NCBI GenBank assembly: GCA_011048615.1
Contig: DSDT01000016.1
Location: 1 to 34,150, forward strand
Direction of reading: 5' to 3'
Source: Chloroflexota bacterium
GTDB taxonomy: Bacteria > Chloroflexota > Anaerolineae > B4-G1
DNA length: 34,150 nucleotides
The notes beneath the pieces are model-generated. The model was given only the letters and a program-made list of their open reading frames with translations, was not told the DNA's origin and did no database searches. The stretch's first letter is position 1; the number at the start of each line of letters is the position of its first letter. A program made the translations under genes and the position numbers. Below are positions 1-6,055 of this stretch, piece after piece.

Positions 1-173
1 CTCTTGGGACGTAACTGCCTAAAGTGCGTCGCACCTGAGCAGTTTTGGAACTTGATTGTACCAGATTTCATAGAATTGGGAAGCCGGCCGCTGGGTCATC
101 TATTTGGGCCATCGGGGTGACGGCCCGCTTGATACGCTGCTCGGTCTCGGCGGCCATGGCTGGGCTGGCCAGC
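1..173. other. Left-edge stretch with no supported gene
   Basis: No reading frame here has a recognisable product. The 66-codon minus-strand ORF that spans most of it has no family signature I know; it lies in a frame shifted by one relative to the radical SAM fragment to its right and may be the decayed continuation of that gene. A short perfect palindrome, GTGCG-T-CGCAC, sits at 24-34. Nothing else stands out. Confidence 0.4.
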
Positions 174-362
174 TCACGACGCGCCTCGAGTCCGTTCAGT
201 CGTCGGCCGGCCTCGTAGGTGGACTGGGCCAACGGGCACAAAGACCGGTTCGGAGGGCGCCAGGTCACTGATCGGGCCCCACAGCGTGGCCCGGCGGCAA
301 AAGTCGTAGATGGTGGGAGTGTGCAGCAGGATCAAGTCCACAGACGGTAAAGATTGTAACAC
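174..362 (-). pseudogene. N-terminal fragment of a B12-binding radical SAM protein
   Basis: The 62-residue frame starts with GTG and contains VDLILLHTPTIYDF followed by LWGPISDLAPSEPVF. From memory this closely resembles the N-terminus of a cobalamin-binding radical SAM family (TIGR04190-like), which usually reads DLILLHxPSVYDFR...GPVSDxVPSxPVF. Members run to several hundred residues and carry a CxxxCxxC cluster motif; here the frame stops after about 60 residues and no such motif follows before the window edge. I therefore call it a truncated or frameshifted remnant. It begins 28 bases after the stop of the small membrane protein gene, in the same direction. What is seen is the motif match; decay is inferred, and a sequencing frameshift is possible. 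Confidence 0.5.
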
Positions 363-390
363 GTCCTGACCGTCTGCACAAATTGTCGTT

Positions 391-804
391 TTAATTCAAC
401 GTCCGACCATCCGAGGGTGAACCGCCTACCACGGTGAACTGCCGCTGCAGGGGTGCGTTCAACGTCGTAGGGAGGGGATTCCAGGCGTCCGCTCTCTGCT
501 GTGCACTTGGCGCGACTACGATTACAGGGGGATACGTGGTCTGGGGCATCGCTGGCTGCATGTGTGAGGTGTGCTCTTGCTCCTCCCGGCGGCGGGTGAC
601 AGAGACGATGAGCAGGCTGGTGGGCAGGGCCGCTCCCACGCCGCACACTGCCCCCGCCAACACGGCCAGCGCCTCGTCGCTCAACCGGTTGCCGATGACG
701 AGCGCCAGGGTCACGACAAGGGCCAGCACGACCGCACCTCCGAACACCTTTAGTCGGCCCCACCAGTCGTTCTGGGTGTGGGTTCTCGATTCCTCCATCG
801 TCAT
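391..804 (-). CDS. Small two-helix membrane protein, function unknown
   Basis: A 137-residue protein that I do not recognise. The start chosen is the ATG at 804, whose ATGA overlaps the stop of the FtsK-like gene, so the two are translationally coupled; the ORF track frame extends upstream into the ftsK-like coding region. A hydrophilic N-terminus (MTMEESRTHTQNDWWG) is followed by two hydrophobic segments, roughly residues 21-38 (VFGGAVVLALVVTLALVI) and 46-66 (VLAGAVCGVGAALPTSLLIVS), then a basic RRR stop-transfer stretch and a proline-, glutamine- and alanine-rich tail of about 60 residues. Being coupled to a soluble DNA-translocase-like ATPase that lacks membrane helices, it could act as its membrane anchor or partner; that is inference from position only. 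Confidence 0.6.
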   Translation of the reverse strand: MTMEESRTHTQNDWWGRLKVFGGAVVLALVVTLALVIGNRLSDEALAVLAGAVCGVGAALPTSLLIVSVTRRREEQEHTSHMQPAMPQTTYPPVIVVAPSAQQRADAWNPLPTTLNAPLQRQFTVVGGSPSDGRTLN

Positions 805-1991
805 GATTCTCCTCTGACCACGGTGGGCAGTCGACTCATCAGCCAGGGCAGCGTGACGTGAGGGGAACGTCCAGAGGATACACCGTTGGTGCGATCTGCG
901 TGTTGGTCCTCCAATTCGTCTCGCACGTCCCATTCCCCACTCCTGACGGCCGCCACCATCTCCCGGATCTCGGCGGGGGAGACGTGGGCGACCTGAAAGC
1001 GGGTCACCCGTCCCTCGGCCACGGCCAGGAAATCCCCCCGTCCCGTCAGCCGTTCGGCTCCCGTGCCGCTCCACCCGGTGGCGGTGCGGGCATCCTCGGC
1101 GCTGGTCACTCGCCCGACCAGCCGGACCGGGAAATTGGCCTTGACCAGCGGCCCCAGCACAGCGCTGGTAGGCTTTTGGGTGGCTGCTACGACGTGAATG
1201 CCCGCCTCTCGCCCGCGCTGAGTCAGCCGGGTCAGGGCTTCTTGCACCTCTTTGCCTCCCACCATCAACAGGTCGGCCAGTTCGTCTATGACCACCACGA
1301 CGTGGGCGCCGTCGTGTGGCAGGGCGCGCCGTTCCATAAACCGGACCAGGCTTTGGAGGGCCTCCGCTGCTTCCTCAACTTGCCAGATGACGGGGCGCGC
1401 CAGGTGGGGCAGCCCCTCGAAAGGGCTAAAAGCGCAGTGCTTGGGATCGATCAATATCATGGCAAGCCGCGCGGTCTGGCCTCCGTTGGAAGGGCGGTGC
1501 TGATTGGGCGTCCCGTTCGCCATCGCCAGGCTCAGCACGATGCTCTGGAGCAGCACCGTCTTGCCCGATCCGGTCGTCCCGGCGACCAGGATGTGGGCGA
1601 CGTCGGGAGAGGGCAGGCGGATGAGCAGGGGGACGCCGTCCTCGGAGAGTCCCAGCGCGGCGGTGATGGGGGGGATAGCGGGTTGATGGGTAGTCGGGTC
1701 GGTGAGTTGGTGGTACAGGGGCAGCAGGCGCACCGGCTGGGGGTCGTCGCGTGGGATCTCGACGTCCACGGCGGCCCCGCGCCGGGATACGCGGCAGTTG
1801 GATACGTCCAGGGCCGCGGCCAGCTCTTCGCTCAGGCTCTTGATGTGCGAAATCTTGGCTCCCACGGCGGGCAGCACCTGGAAGCGCACCCAGCGGGGTG
1901 TGACGGTTCCCCCAGTGACCCGTGCCTCCACCTTGTGGAGCGCCAGCACGGCCTCGATTCTATCGGCTTGAAATTCCAGTTGCTTGCGCAT
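801..1991 (-). CDS. FtsK/SpoIIIE-type DNA translocase ATPase without membrane domain
   Basis: The protein (about 396 residues from the ATG at 1991) has a FtsK/SpoIIIE motor: Walker A GTTGSGKT, the following VLLQSIVLSLAM helix, an LIDPK motif, Walker B VVVIDELADL, and a TQRGREAGIHVVAATQKPT segment typical of the family. Residues before the motor resemble the FtsK alpha/beta region (ending DVEIPRDDPQPVRL). There are no transmembrane helices and no obvious C-terminal gamma winged helix, unlike chromosome-segregating FtsK of 700 or more residues. The ORF opens at 2018, but GGAGGAGGA directly before the ATG at 1991 looks like the ribosome binding site. Likely role is ATP-driven movement or packing of DNA, perhaps for a mobile or repair function. 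The downstream gene overlaps by ATGA. Confidence 0.82.
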   Translation of the reverse strand: MRKQLEFQADRIEAVLALHKVEARVTGGTVTPRWVRFQVLPAVGAKISHIKSLSEELAAALDVSNCRVSRRGAAVDVEIPRDDPQPVRLLPLYHQLTDPTTHQPAIPPITAALGLSEDGVPLLIRLPSPDVAHILVAGTTGSGKTVLLQSIVLSLAMANGTPNQHRPSNGGQTARLAMILIDPKHCAFSPFEGLPHLARPVIWQVEEAAEALQSLVRFMERRALPHDGAHVVVVIDELADLLMVGGKEVQEALTRLTQRGREAGIHVVAATQKPTSAVLGPLVKANFPVRLVGRVTSAEDARTATGWSGTGAERLTGRGDFLAVAEGRVTRFQVAHVSPAEIREMVAAVRSGEWDVRDELEDQHADRTNGVSSGRSPHVTLPWLMSRLPTVVRGES

Positions 1992-2176
1992 TCCTCCTCC
2001 ATAAGTCAGATTCACCATGTGGTCACCCAGGCCGGGCCTGTATCAATCTGCGGGTTCAATGCTCAGCAGGGGCCGTGATGTCGAGTTTCAGAGCGCTGCG
2101 CAGAGAAACACAAAGCCATTCACACCGTGTTTTCTCGGTGGTCCTCTGTTCAAACCAGGATGGCCTAAGTAAAAGT

Positions 2177-2194
2177 ATAGAACGTCCGTTCTAT
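2177..2194. promoter_or_regulatory. SOS-box-like palindrome ahead of the FtsK-like gene
   Basis: ATAGAACG-TC-CGTTCTAT is a perfect 8-bp inverted repeat. Its core GAAC-N4-GTTC matches the LexA (Cheo box) core known from Gram-positive bacteria. It lies about 8 to 25 bases downstream of the predicted start site of the promoter at 2209-2237, where a bound repressor would block transcription. LexA binding is an inference; no lexA gene is in the window, and another dimeric repressor is possible. Confidence 0.55.
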
Positions 2195-2208
2195 TTGTCT
2201 GAGGGTGA

Positions 2209-2237
2209 ATTATACTTGTACGAGGGGATCAGGACAA
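2209..2237 (-). promoter_or_regulatory. Predicted promoter of the ftsK-like operon
   Basis: On the minus strand, TTGTCC (2237-2232) and TATAAT (2214-2209) are separated by exactly 17 bases, inside an AT-rich 290-base gap between the ftsK-like gene and the C45 hydrolase gene. The leader to the ATG at 1991 would be about 210 bases and includes the palindrome at 2177-2194. Confidence 0.55.
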
Positions 2238-2252
2238 GTCAAGTTGAAGGAT

Positions 2253-2276
2253 ATATCCCCAAATTAAGGGGGATAT
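2253..2276. repeat. Short hairpin ATATCCCC/GGGGATAT
   Basis: An 8-bp perfect inverted repeat with an 8-base AT-rich loop, 37 bases past the stop of the C45 hydrolase gene and upstream of the ftsK-like promoter. No T-run follows on the minus strand, so an intrinsic terminator is only possible, not shown. Confidence 0.35.
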
Positions 2277-2312
2277 TGAGGGTATTTTTCCCAAGTTTCC
2301 CAAATCGTTTCC

Positions 2313-3368
2313 TCACGTCGTTTGTGGGGCGTTGTTCTCGGGCCAGGGGTGCTCTTGGTACGGATTGCGGCATGGTGCGCCCAGGCAGTAGGCGACCCGC
2401 CGGGCCGTCAGGTCGGCCACCAGGGACCAGAAGGTGGCCTGGTTGGGTTGATGGTGGCACACCGGCACCGAGTGGTCGCGCAGCAGCTCCTGGGCCCAAG
2501 CCCAGCCAGCGGCGGCATCGCGGGGACTGTCTCTGCCGATGCGCGCCTCGATCCACTGGGCCCGCTCGACGTGGTCGGTCAGGTTTCGGCGCCCGTGGAA
2601 GGAGCGCATGTCGGGTGAGCGATAATAGTTGGTGATGACCAGGCCCGTTCCCTGGGGGCGGTAGATGTGGACGCGTCCCGGGTAGGTTTCCGCAGCGATC
2701 ATATCTTGGGGATCAGCGATCAAATAGTTGAAGGGGGAGAGGAATGACATCTCTTGCATCTGGACTGCCGCTTCTTGGGCGGTGCGACAGGTTTCCAGGA
2801 GAATGCGAGGGATCAGGTAGGGCGGCAGCCCTGGAAGGACCCGCTCGGCGATTTGGGCCCGAATGGTGTGCACGCTCACGAACAGTCCGTACTGATTGAC
2901 GCCGTCGTAACAACTGCCGATGAAGCCGGCCTGGGTGCCGAGTGAGGCCAGATACCCGGTGGGAAAGAGACGCCGCAGATACCTCTCTCTGCGGCTGTAG
3001 AGGAAATCGTGGTTGCGACCGATCAGCACGTGGCCATCGGGCAGGCGGAGGGCAAAGGTGGTGCAGCCGGGCAGCACCCCTTCCGGCAGATTGTTGGAGA
3101 CGTGGGGCAGCACCTCTTCCCACGGGCGGCCCTGGGCGGCCGCGTATCCCCGGAACTCGTCCAGCAGCGCAGGGTGGAAGCGCGCAAGCTCATCGGCGCA
3201 GGCGCGGGCAAAGGCCAGCTCTGTCTCTCGATCCCGCCAGTTCTCCACCGGTCGCAGGTCCGTAGCGATGCCCATCTGGTAGCCGATGGTATAGTGATTG
3301 CCGCTCAGCTCAAAGATGCGGTAGTCGGCGGTCTGTTCTTGGCGCAGATCGGCGGCTGTGTCAATCAT
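2313..3368 (-). CDS. C45-type Ntn hydrolase (acyltransferase/choloylglycine hydrolase-like)
   Basis: A 351-residue protein resembling peptidase family C45 (acyl-CoA:6-aminopenicillanate acyltransferase-like), part of the N-terminal nucleophile linear amide hydrolases. The probable nucleophile is Cys102 in LPGCTTFALRLPDG, followed by the usual LIGRNHDF and, further on, a CYDGVNQYGLFVSVH segment. In this family the Cys can be exposed by self-cleavage of an N-terminal propeptide; about 100 residues precede it here, as in C45 members that self-process. Substrate would be an amide bond in a peptide, acyl-amino acid or lactam-like compound; the sequence does not say which. No signal peptide is visible. 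The patatin gene lies 81 bases upstream in the same direction, so co-transcription is likely. No strong ribosome binding site precedes the ATG. Confidence 0.78.
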   Translation of the reverse strand: MIDTAADLRQEQTADYRIFELSGNHYTIGYQMGIATDLRPVENWRDRETELAFARACADELARFHPALLDEFRGYAAAQGRPWEEVLPHVSNNLPEGVLPGCTTFALRLPDGHVLIGRNHDFLYSRRERYLRRLFPTGYLASLGTQAGFIGSCYDGVNQYGLFVSVHTIRAQIAERVLPGLPPYLIPRILLETCRTAQEAAVQMQEMSFLSPFNYLIADPQDMIAAETYPGRVHIYRPQGTGLVITNYYRSPDMRSFHGRRNLTDHVERAQWIEARIGRDSPRDAAAGWAWAQELLRDHSVPVCHHQPNQATFWSLVADLTARRVAYCLGAPCRNPYQEHPWPENNAPQTT

Positions 3369-3449
3369 AGTCGGGACGCCTGTGGGCGGTGCTCTCGTTC
3401 ACCCCTTCGACTCGATGGCAGTTGACCAGCGCGAAAAGCAGATTGGACA

Positions 3450-4493
3450 TCACGCCCTGCCTTCCACCTCGCGTCCCGCCTTGGCCCACGCCGCTTGAGC
3501 GTCCTTGTACCCCATCTTGTAGAGCCGCTCGTGATTGTCGGGGACGTAGCGGATAATGTCGGCAATGGGGATCGGGCACTGAGGGGAGATGATGACCGGG
3601 GAGGCGATCTCTTGGTGATCGAGGGGCGCGTCCCCGGGCGGGGTGCCGAATGAGGACTGGGCCTGTTCGAGCAGTCGAGTCCTGAGCTGCTCGTTCTCCC
3701 GTTTCAACCGGGCGTTTTCGATGCTCAGCCGGACCACCTGGTTGGTGCGGTGGAAGAGTTTCAGGTCGGCCTGGAAGGAGGCCAGCAGCGCCCACTCGAA
3801 GGCGGCCTGGGCGGCGGTCAGAAGGCCGGTCAAGCCACCGACGGGGGTGTAGCGGGGTCGGTTCGTCTCGTCCTCCCAGGGGGTCATCAGCACCACGATG
3901 ATGTCCTCGGCTCCGGCATCTATGGCCGGTCCCAAGGGGGTATTGGCCACGGTGCCTCCATCCCAGAACGGTACGTCACCGATCTTGGTCGGCGGGTAGA
4001 TCAGGGGGATGCTGCAACTGGCCAGGATGTGATCCAGGCTGATGGACACGTGCTCGCAGTGGCTGCCCCTGGCGGGGTCGGGGCTGTTGCCAAAGACGCG
4101 CAGGCGTCCCGTCTCCATCTCGACGACGGTGAGACGGAGGTGCTTGGCGGGTGATGGCTGGTTGATGCGGTCGAGGTCAATCCATTTCTGCTCGACCAGG
4201 GTCCTGCGCAGGGGCGCGGTATCCAGCAGGTGATCCCATTTGTCCAGCAAAAAGGTTTCCCAGGCGCGCCGCTGCACATCGTCCGTCTCCAGCCGCCGCC
4301 ACAGCGACCACAGGGAGTAGGCGGTGTGACCGGAGGCAATCGCCGCGCCGTTCACGGCGCCGATAGAAGTGCCGACGATGATGTCGGGAAACCACTCGTG
4401 TTCCTCCAGAAAGCGGAGCACCCCCACGTGGTATGCCCCCCGTCCGCCACCGCCGGAGAGCACCAGGGCTCGTACAGCGTCTGATTTAGACAT
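3450..4493 (-). CDS. Patatin-like phospholipase
   Basis: A 347-residue patatin-family serine hydrolase that would release fatty acids from phospholipids or other lipid esters. Seen: the oxyanion loop LSGGGGRGAYHVG (residues 12-24), the nucleophile elbow GTSIG with Ser43, and the DGG motif with Asp178 (VPFWDGGTVANTP), which completes the Ser-Asp dyad. After the catalytic domain, around residues 250-280, comes a leucine- and charge-rich stretch (IENARLKRENEQLRTRLLEQ) that looks like a coiled coil and may mediate dimerisation, then a tail of about 65 residues that I cannot assign. No signal peptide, so it is probably cytoplasmic. GAGGAGGTGA precedes the ATG. It is divergent from the secreted Gly-rich protein gene. 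Confidence 0.85.
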   Translation of the reverse strand: MSKSDAVRALVLSGGGGRGAYHVGVLRFLEEHEWFPDIIVGTSIGAVNGAAIASGHTAYSLWSLWRRLETDDVQRRAWETFLLDKWDHLLDTAPLRRTLVEQKWIDLDRINQPSPAKHLRLTVVEMETGRLRVFGNSPDPARGSHCEHVSISLDHILASCSIPLIYPPTKIGDVPFWDGGTVANTPLGPAIDAGAEDIIVVLMTPWEDETNRPRYTPVGGLTGLLTAAQAAFEWALLASFQADLKLFHRTNQVVRLSIENARLKRENEQLRTRLLEQAQSSFGTPPGDAPLDHQEIASPVIISPQCPIPIADIIRYVPDNHERLYKMGYKDAQAAWAKAGREVEGRA

Positions 4494-4531
4494 CGGTCAC
4501 CTCCTCATTCAAGGCCTGTTCAATCTGCTTC

Positions 4532-4560
4532 AGTATATATCACGTGGGGCTGGTTGCCAA
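4532..4560 (-). promoter_or_regulatory. Predicted promoter of the patatin gene
   Basis: On the minus strand TTGGCA (4560-4555) and TATACT (4537-4532) are 17 bases apart, about 40 bases upstream of the patatin ATG. The boxes match the sigma-70 consensus at 5/6 each. Confidence 0.5.
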
Positions 4561-4600
4561 GTGGTGAACGGCCGCCCCGACGGAAAATCTCCATCACATG

Positions 4601-4643
4601 TCAACATTCTCTTAACAACTTTTGAACATGCCCATGGTATAAT
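4601..4643 (+). promoter_or_regulatory. Activator-type promoter with three 11-bp-spaced direct repeats
   Basis: TCAACAT (4601), TTAACAA (4612) and TGAACAT (4623) recur at exactly 11-base intervals; the last ends 8 bases before a perfect -10 box TATAAT (4638-4643). No good -35 box sits at normal spacing. Seven-base repeats with 4-base spacers ending close to the -10 box are the layout of OmpR/PhoB-family binding sites, and an OmpR-family regulator is encoded just downstream at 5354. Control by that regulator is inferred. Confidence 0.55.
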
Positions 4644-4670
4644 CTGGTCAAACTTGAAAGGAGGCTTCAG

Positions 4671-5231
4671 ATGTGGAAAAAGATAGGTTCGAGTGTGTTG
4701 GTCGTGATGGTGGTGGCGTTGGGAGTCGTGGGCGTGGCATTGGCTCAGGATTCTACGCCTCCCGCCGCTGAGGGTTCGCCTCCCGGTCCGGGATTCAGAG
4801 GCCATAGAGGCGCGAGGATGGAATCCATCGCCGAGGTGCTGGGAATGACGGCCGAGGAGTTGTTCGCAGCCGTGGAGGAAGGACAGACCATGGCCGAGCT
4901 CGCCGCTGCTCAAGGCGTCGAGTTGAGCGAGGTGGTGGAGGCTCTCGTGGCCCCGCGCGTCGAGCAGTTGGTGCAGGCGGTGACCGATGGGCGCCTGACC
5001 CAAGAACAAGCGGATCGGCTGCTGGAATTCGCCACCGAGTACATGACCTGGCGGTTTGAAAACTTGAGCCTGGGTTGGGGTGGTTTGGATGGGGTCGGCG
5101 GTCTGGGTGGCCTGGGCGGACGTGGGGGACGCGGAGGTCCTGGCGGCCCTGGTGGCCACGGTGGATGTGGAGGTGGTCGCTGGGGGAGCACTCCAGAGCA
5201 GCAAGAACCCCCTGTTGATACCGGCCTCTAG
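4671..5231 (+). CDS. Secreted helical/Gly-rich protein, function unknown
   Basis: A 186-residue exported protein. An N-terminal hydrophobic stretch (MWKKIGSSVLVVMVVALGVVGVALAQ) is a signal peptide with likely cleavage after ALA. Residues about 50-125 hold helical motifs of the form VLGMTAEELFAAVEEGQTMAELAAAQGV...EVVEAL and VTDGRLTQEQADRLLEF, a pattern common in small secreted proteins of Actinobacteria and Chloroflexota without known function. The tail from about residue 135 is almost only glycine with Arg, His and one Cys (GGRGGRGGPGGPGGHGGCGGG), which could bind metal or cell wall; that is a guess. GGAGG lies 6 bases ahead of the ATG. A hairpin at 5284-5314 follows. Its neighbours are a two-component system and a GDT1 exporter. 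Confidence 0.7.
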   Translation: MWKKIGSSVLVVMVVALGVVGVALAQDSTPPAAEGSPPGPGFRGHRGARMESIAEVLGMTAEELFAAVEEGQTMAELAAAQGVELSEVVEALVAPRVEQLVQAVTDGRLTQEQADRLLEFATEYMTWRFENLSLGWGGLDGVGGLGGLGGRGGRGGPGGPGGHGGCGGGRWGSTPEQQEPPVDTGL

Positions 5232-5283
5232 TCCGCGTATTCGGGGAATTCCTGGATAAAGGAATAGGGCGCAGAAAGGACAG

Positions 5284-5314
5284 CGGCTCCAGTTGCCACG
5301 GGCGACTGGAGCCG
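5284..5314 (+). terminator. Strong hairpin between the secreted-protein gene and the regulator gene
   Basis: CGGCTCCAGTTGCC and GGCGACTGGAGCCG pair over 14 bp with one G-T wobble and a 3-base loop, then TTATAATAT. This is a terminator-like structure with a weak T-tail. Its left arm also holds the -35 box of the next promoter. Confidence 0.6.
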
Positions 5315-5321
5315 TTATAAT
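5293..5321 (+). promoter_or_regulatory. Predicted promoter of the two-component operon
   Basis: TTGCCA (5293-5298) and TATAAT (5316-5321) are exactly 17 bases apart, giving 5/6 and 6/6 matches to consensus. The predicted start near 5328 leaves a 26-base leader to the ATG at 5354, with no clear ribosome binding site. The promoter is embedded in the hairpin at 5284-5314. Confidence 0.55.
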
Positions 5322-5353
5322 ATCACGGATTTCCCATCACGGGTTGTGCCGAT

Positions 5354-6055
5354 ATGAAAGTATTGATCGTTGACGACGAACTGCGCATCGTCCAGGGGGT
5401 GCGCAAATATTTCGAGCAGGCCGGCTTCGAGGTCGTGTCCGCGCACGACGGGCCCGCTGGCCTGGCCAAGGCCCGCGCCGAAGGCCCCGATCTGATCGTG
5501 CTGGACCTGATGCTGCCTGGTATGGACGGATTGGACGTCTGCCGGGCGCTGCGGCGCGAGTCGGACGTGCCCATCATCATGCTGACCGCCCGTGTCGAAG
5601 AGACCGACAAGCTGATCGGGTTGGAGCTGGGGGCCGATGATTACGTCACCAAGCCCTTTAGCCCGCGCGAACTGGTGGCCCGCGCCCGGGCGGTCCTGCG
5701 GCGAGTGAAGGGGATGGGCGGATCCTCCCTCGCATCGTCGCGGGAGACCTATCGTTTTGGCGAGGTGCTCTTCGACACATCGGCCCGGCACTGTGTCGTG
5801 GATGGCAAAGTCGTCTCCCTCACCCCCATCGAGTTCGATCTGCTGTACACGCTGGTGCGGCACAAGGGGCAGGTCCTCTCTCGCATGCAACTGTTGGACG
5901 CAGCCCATCTCGGATCCTACGATGGAGCCGAACGCACCGTGGACGTCCACATTCACAATCTGCGGCGCAAGGTGGAGCCAGACCCCTCGAATCCTCGTTA
6001 CATTCTGACCGTCTTTGGGGTTGGATATCGGTTTGACGATCGGGTGGACGAATGA
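5354..6055 (+). CDS. OmpR/PhoB-family response regulator
   Basis: A 233-residue two-domain regulator. The receiver domain (residues 1-115) has the acid pocket Asp7/Asp8, the phosphoacceptor Asp51 (IVLDLMLPGMDG), Thr78 (IIMLTAR) and Lys100 (YVTKPFSPREL). The C-terminal winged helix (about 135-230) shows the family's LTPIEFDLL, ERTVDVHIHNLRRKVE and ILTVFGVGYRF motifs. It should bind tandem direct repeats as a phosphorylated dimer; candidate sites are the 11-bp-spaced repeats at 4601-4629. Its stop overlaps the kinase start by ATGA, so the pair is coupled. Confidence 0.95.
   Translation: MKVLIVDDELRIVQGVRKYFEQAGFEVVSAHDGPAGLAKARAEGPDLIVLDLMLPGMDGLDVCRALRRESDVPIIMLTARVEETDKLIGLELGADDYVTKPFSPRELVARARAVLRRVKGMGGSSLASSRETYRFGEVLFDTSARHCVVDGKVVSLTPIEFDLLYTLVRHKGQVLSRMQLLDAAHLGSYDGAERTVDVHIHNLRRKVEPDPSNPRYILTVFGVGYRFDDRVDE

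Noticed and set aside
858-2078. 406-codon plus-strand ORF
   Set aside because: Lies entirely opposite the FtsK-like gene, has low-complexity Gly/Gln/His composition and no family motif; a shadow caused by high GC content.
5090-5185. Gly-codon repeats that look like a DNA tandem repeat
   Set aside because: The GGN repeats are explained by the Gly-rich tail of the secreted protein; not a separate repeat element.
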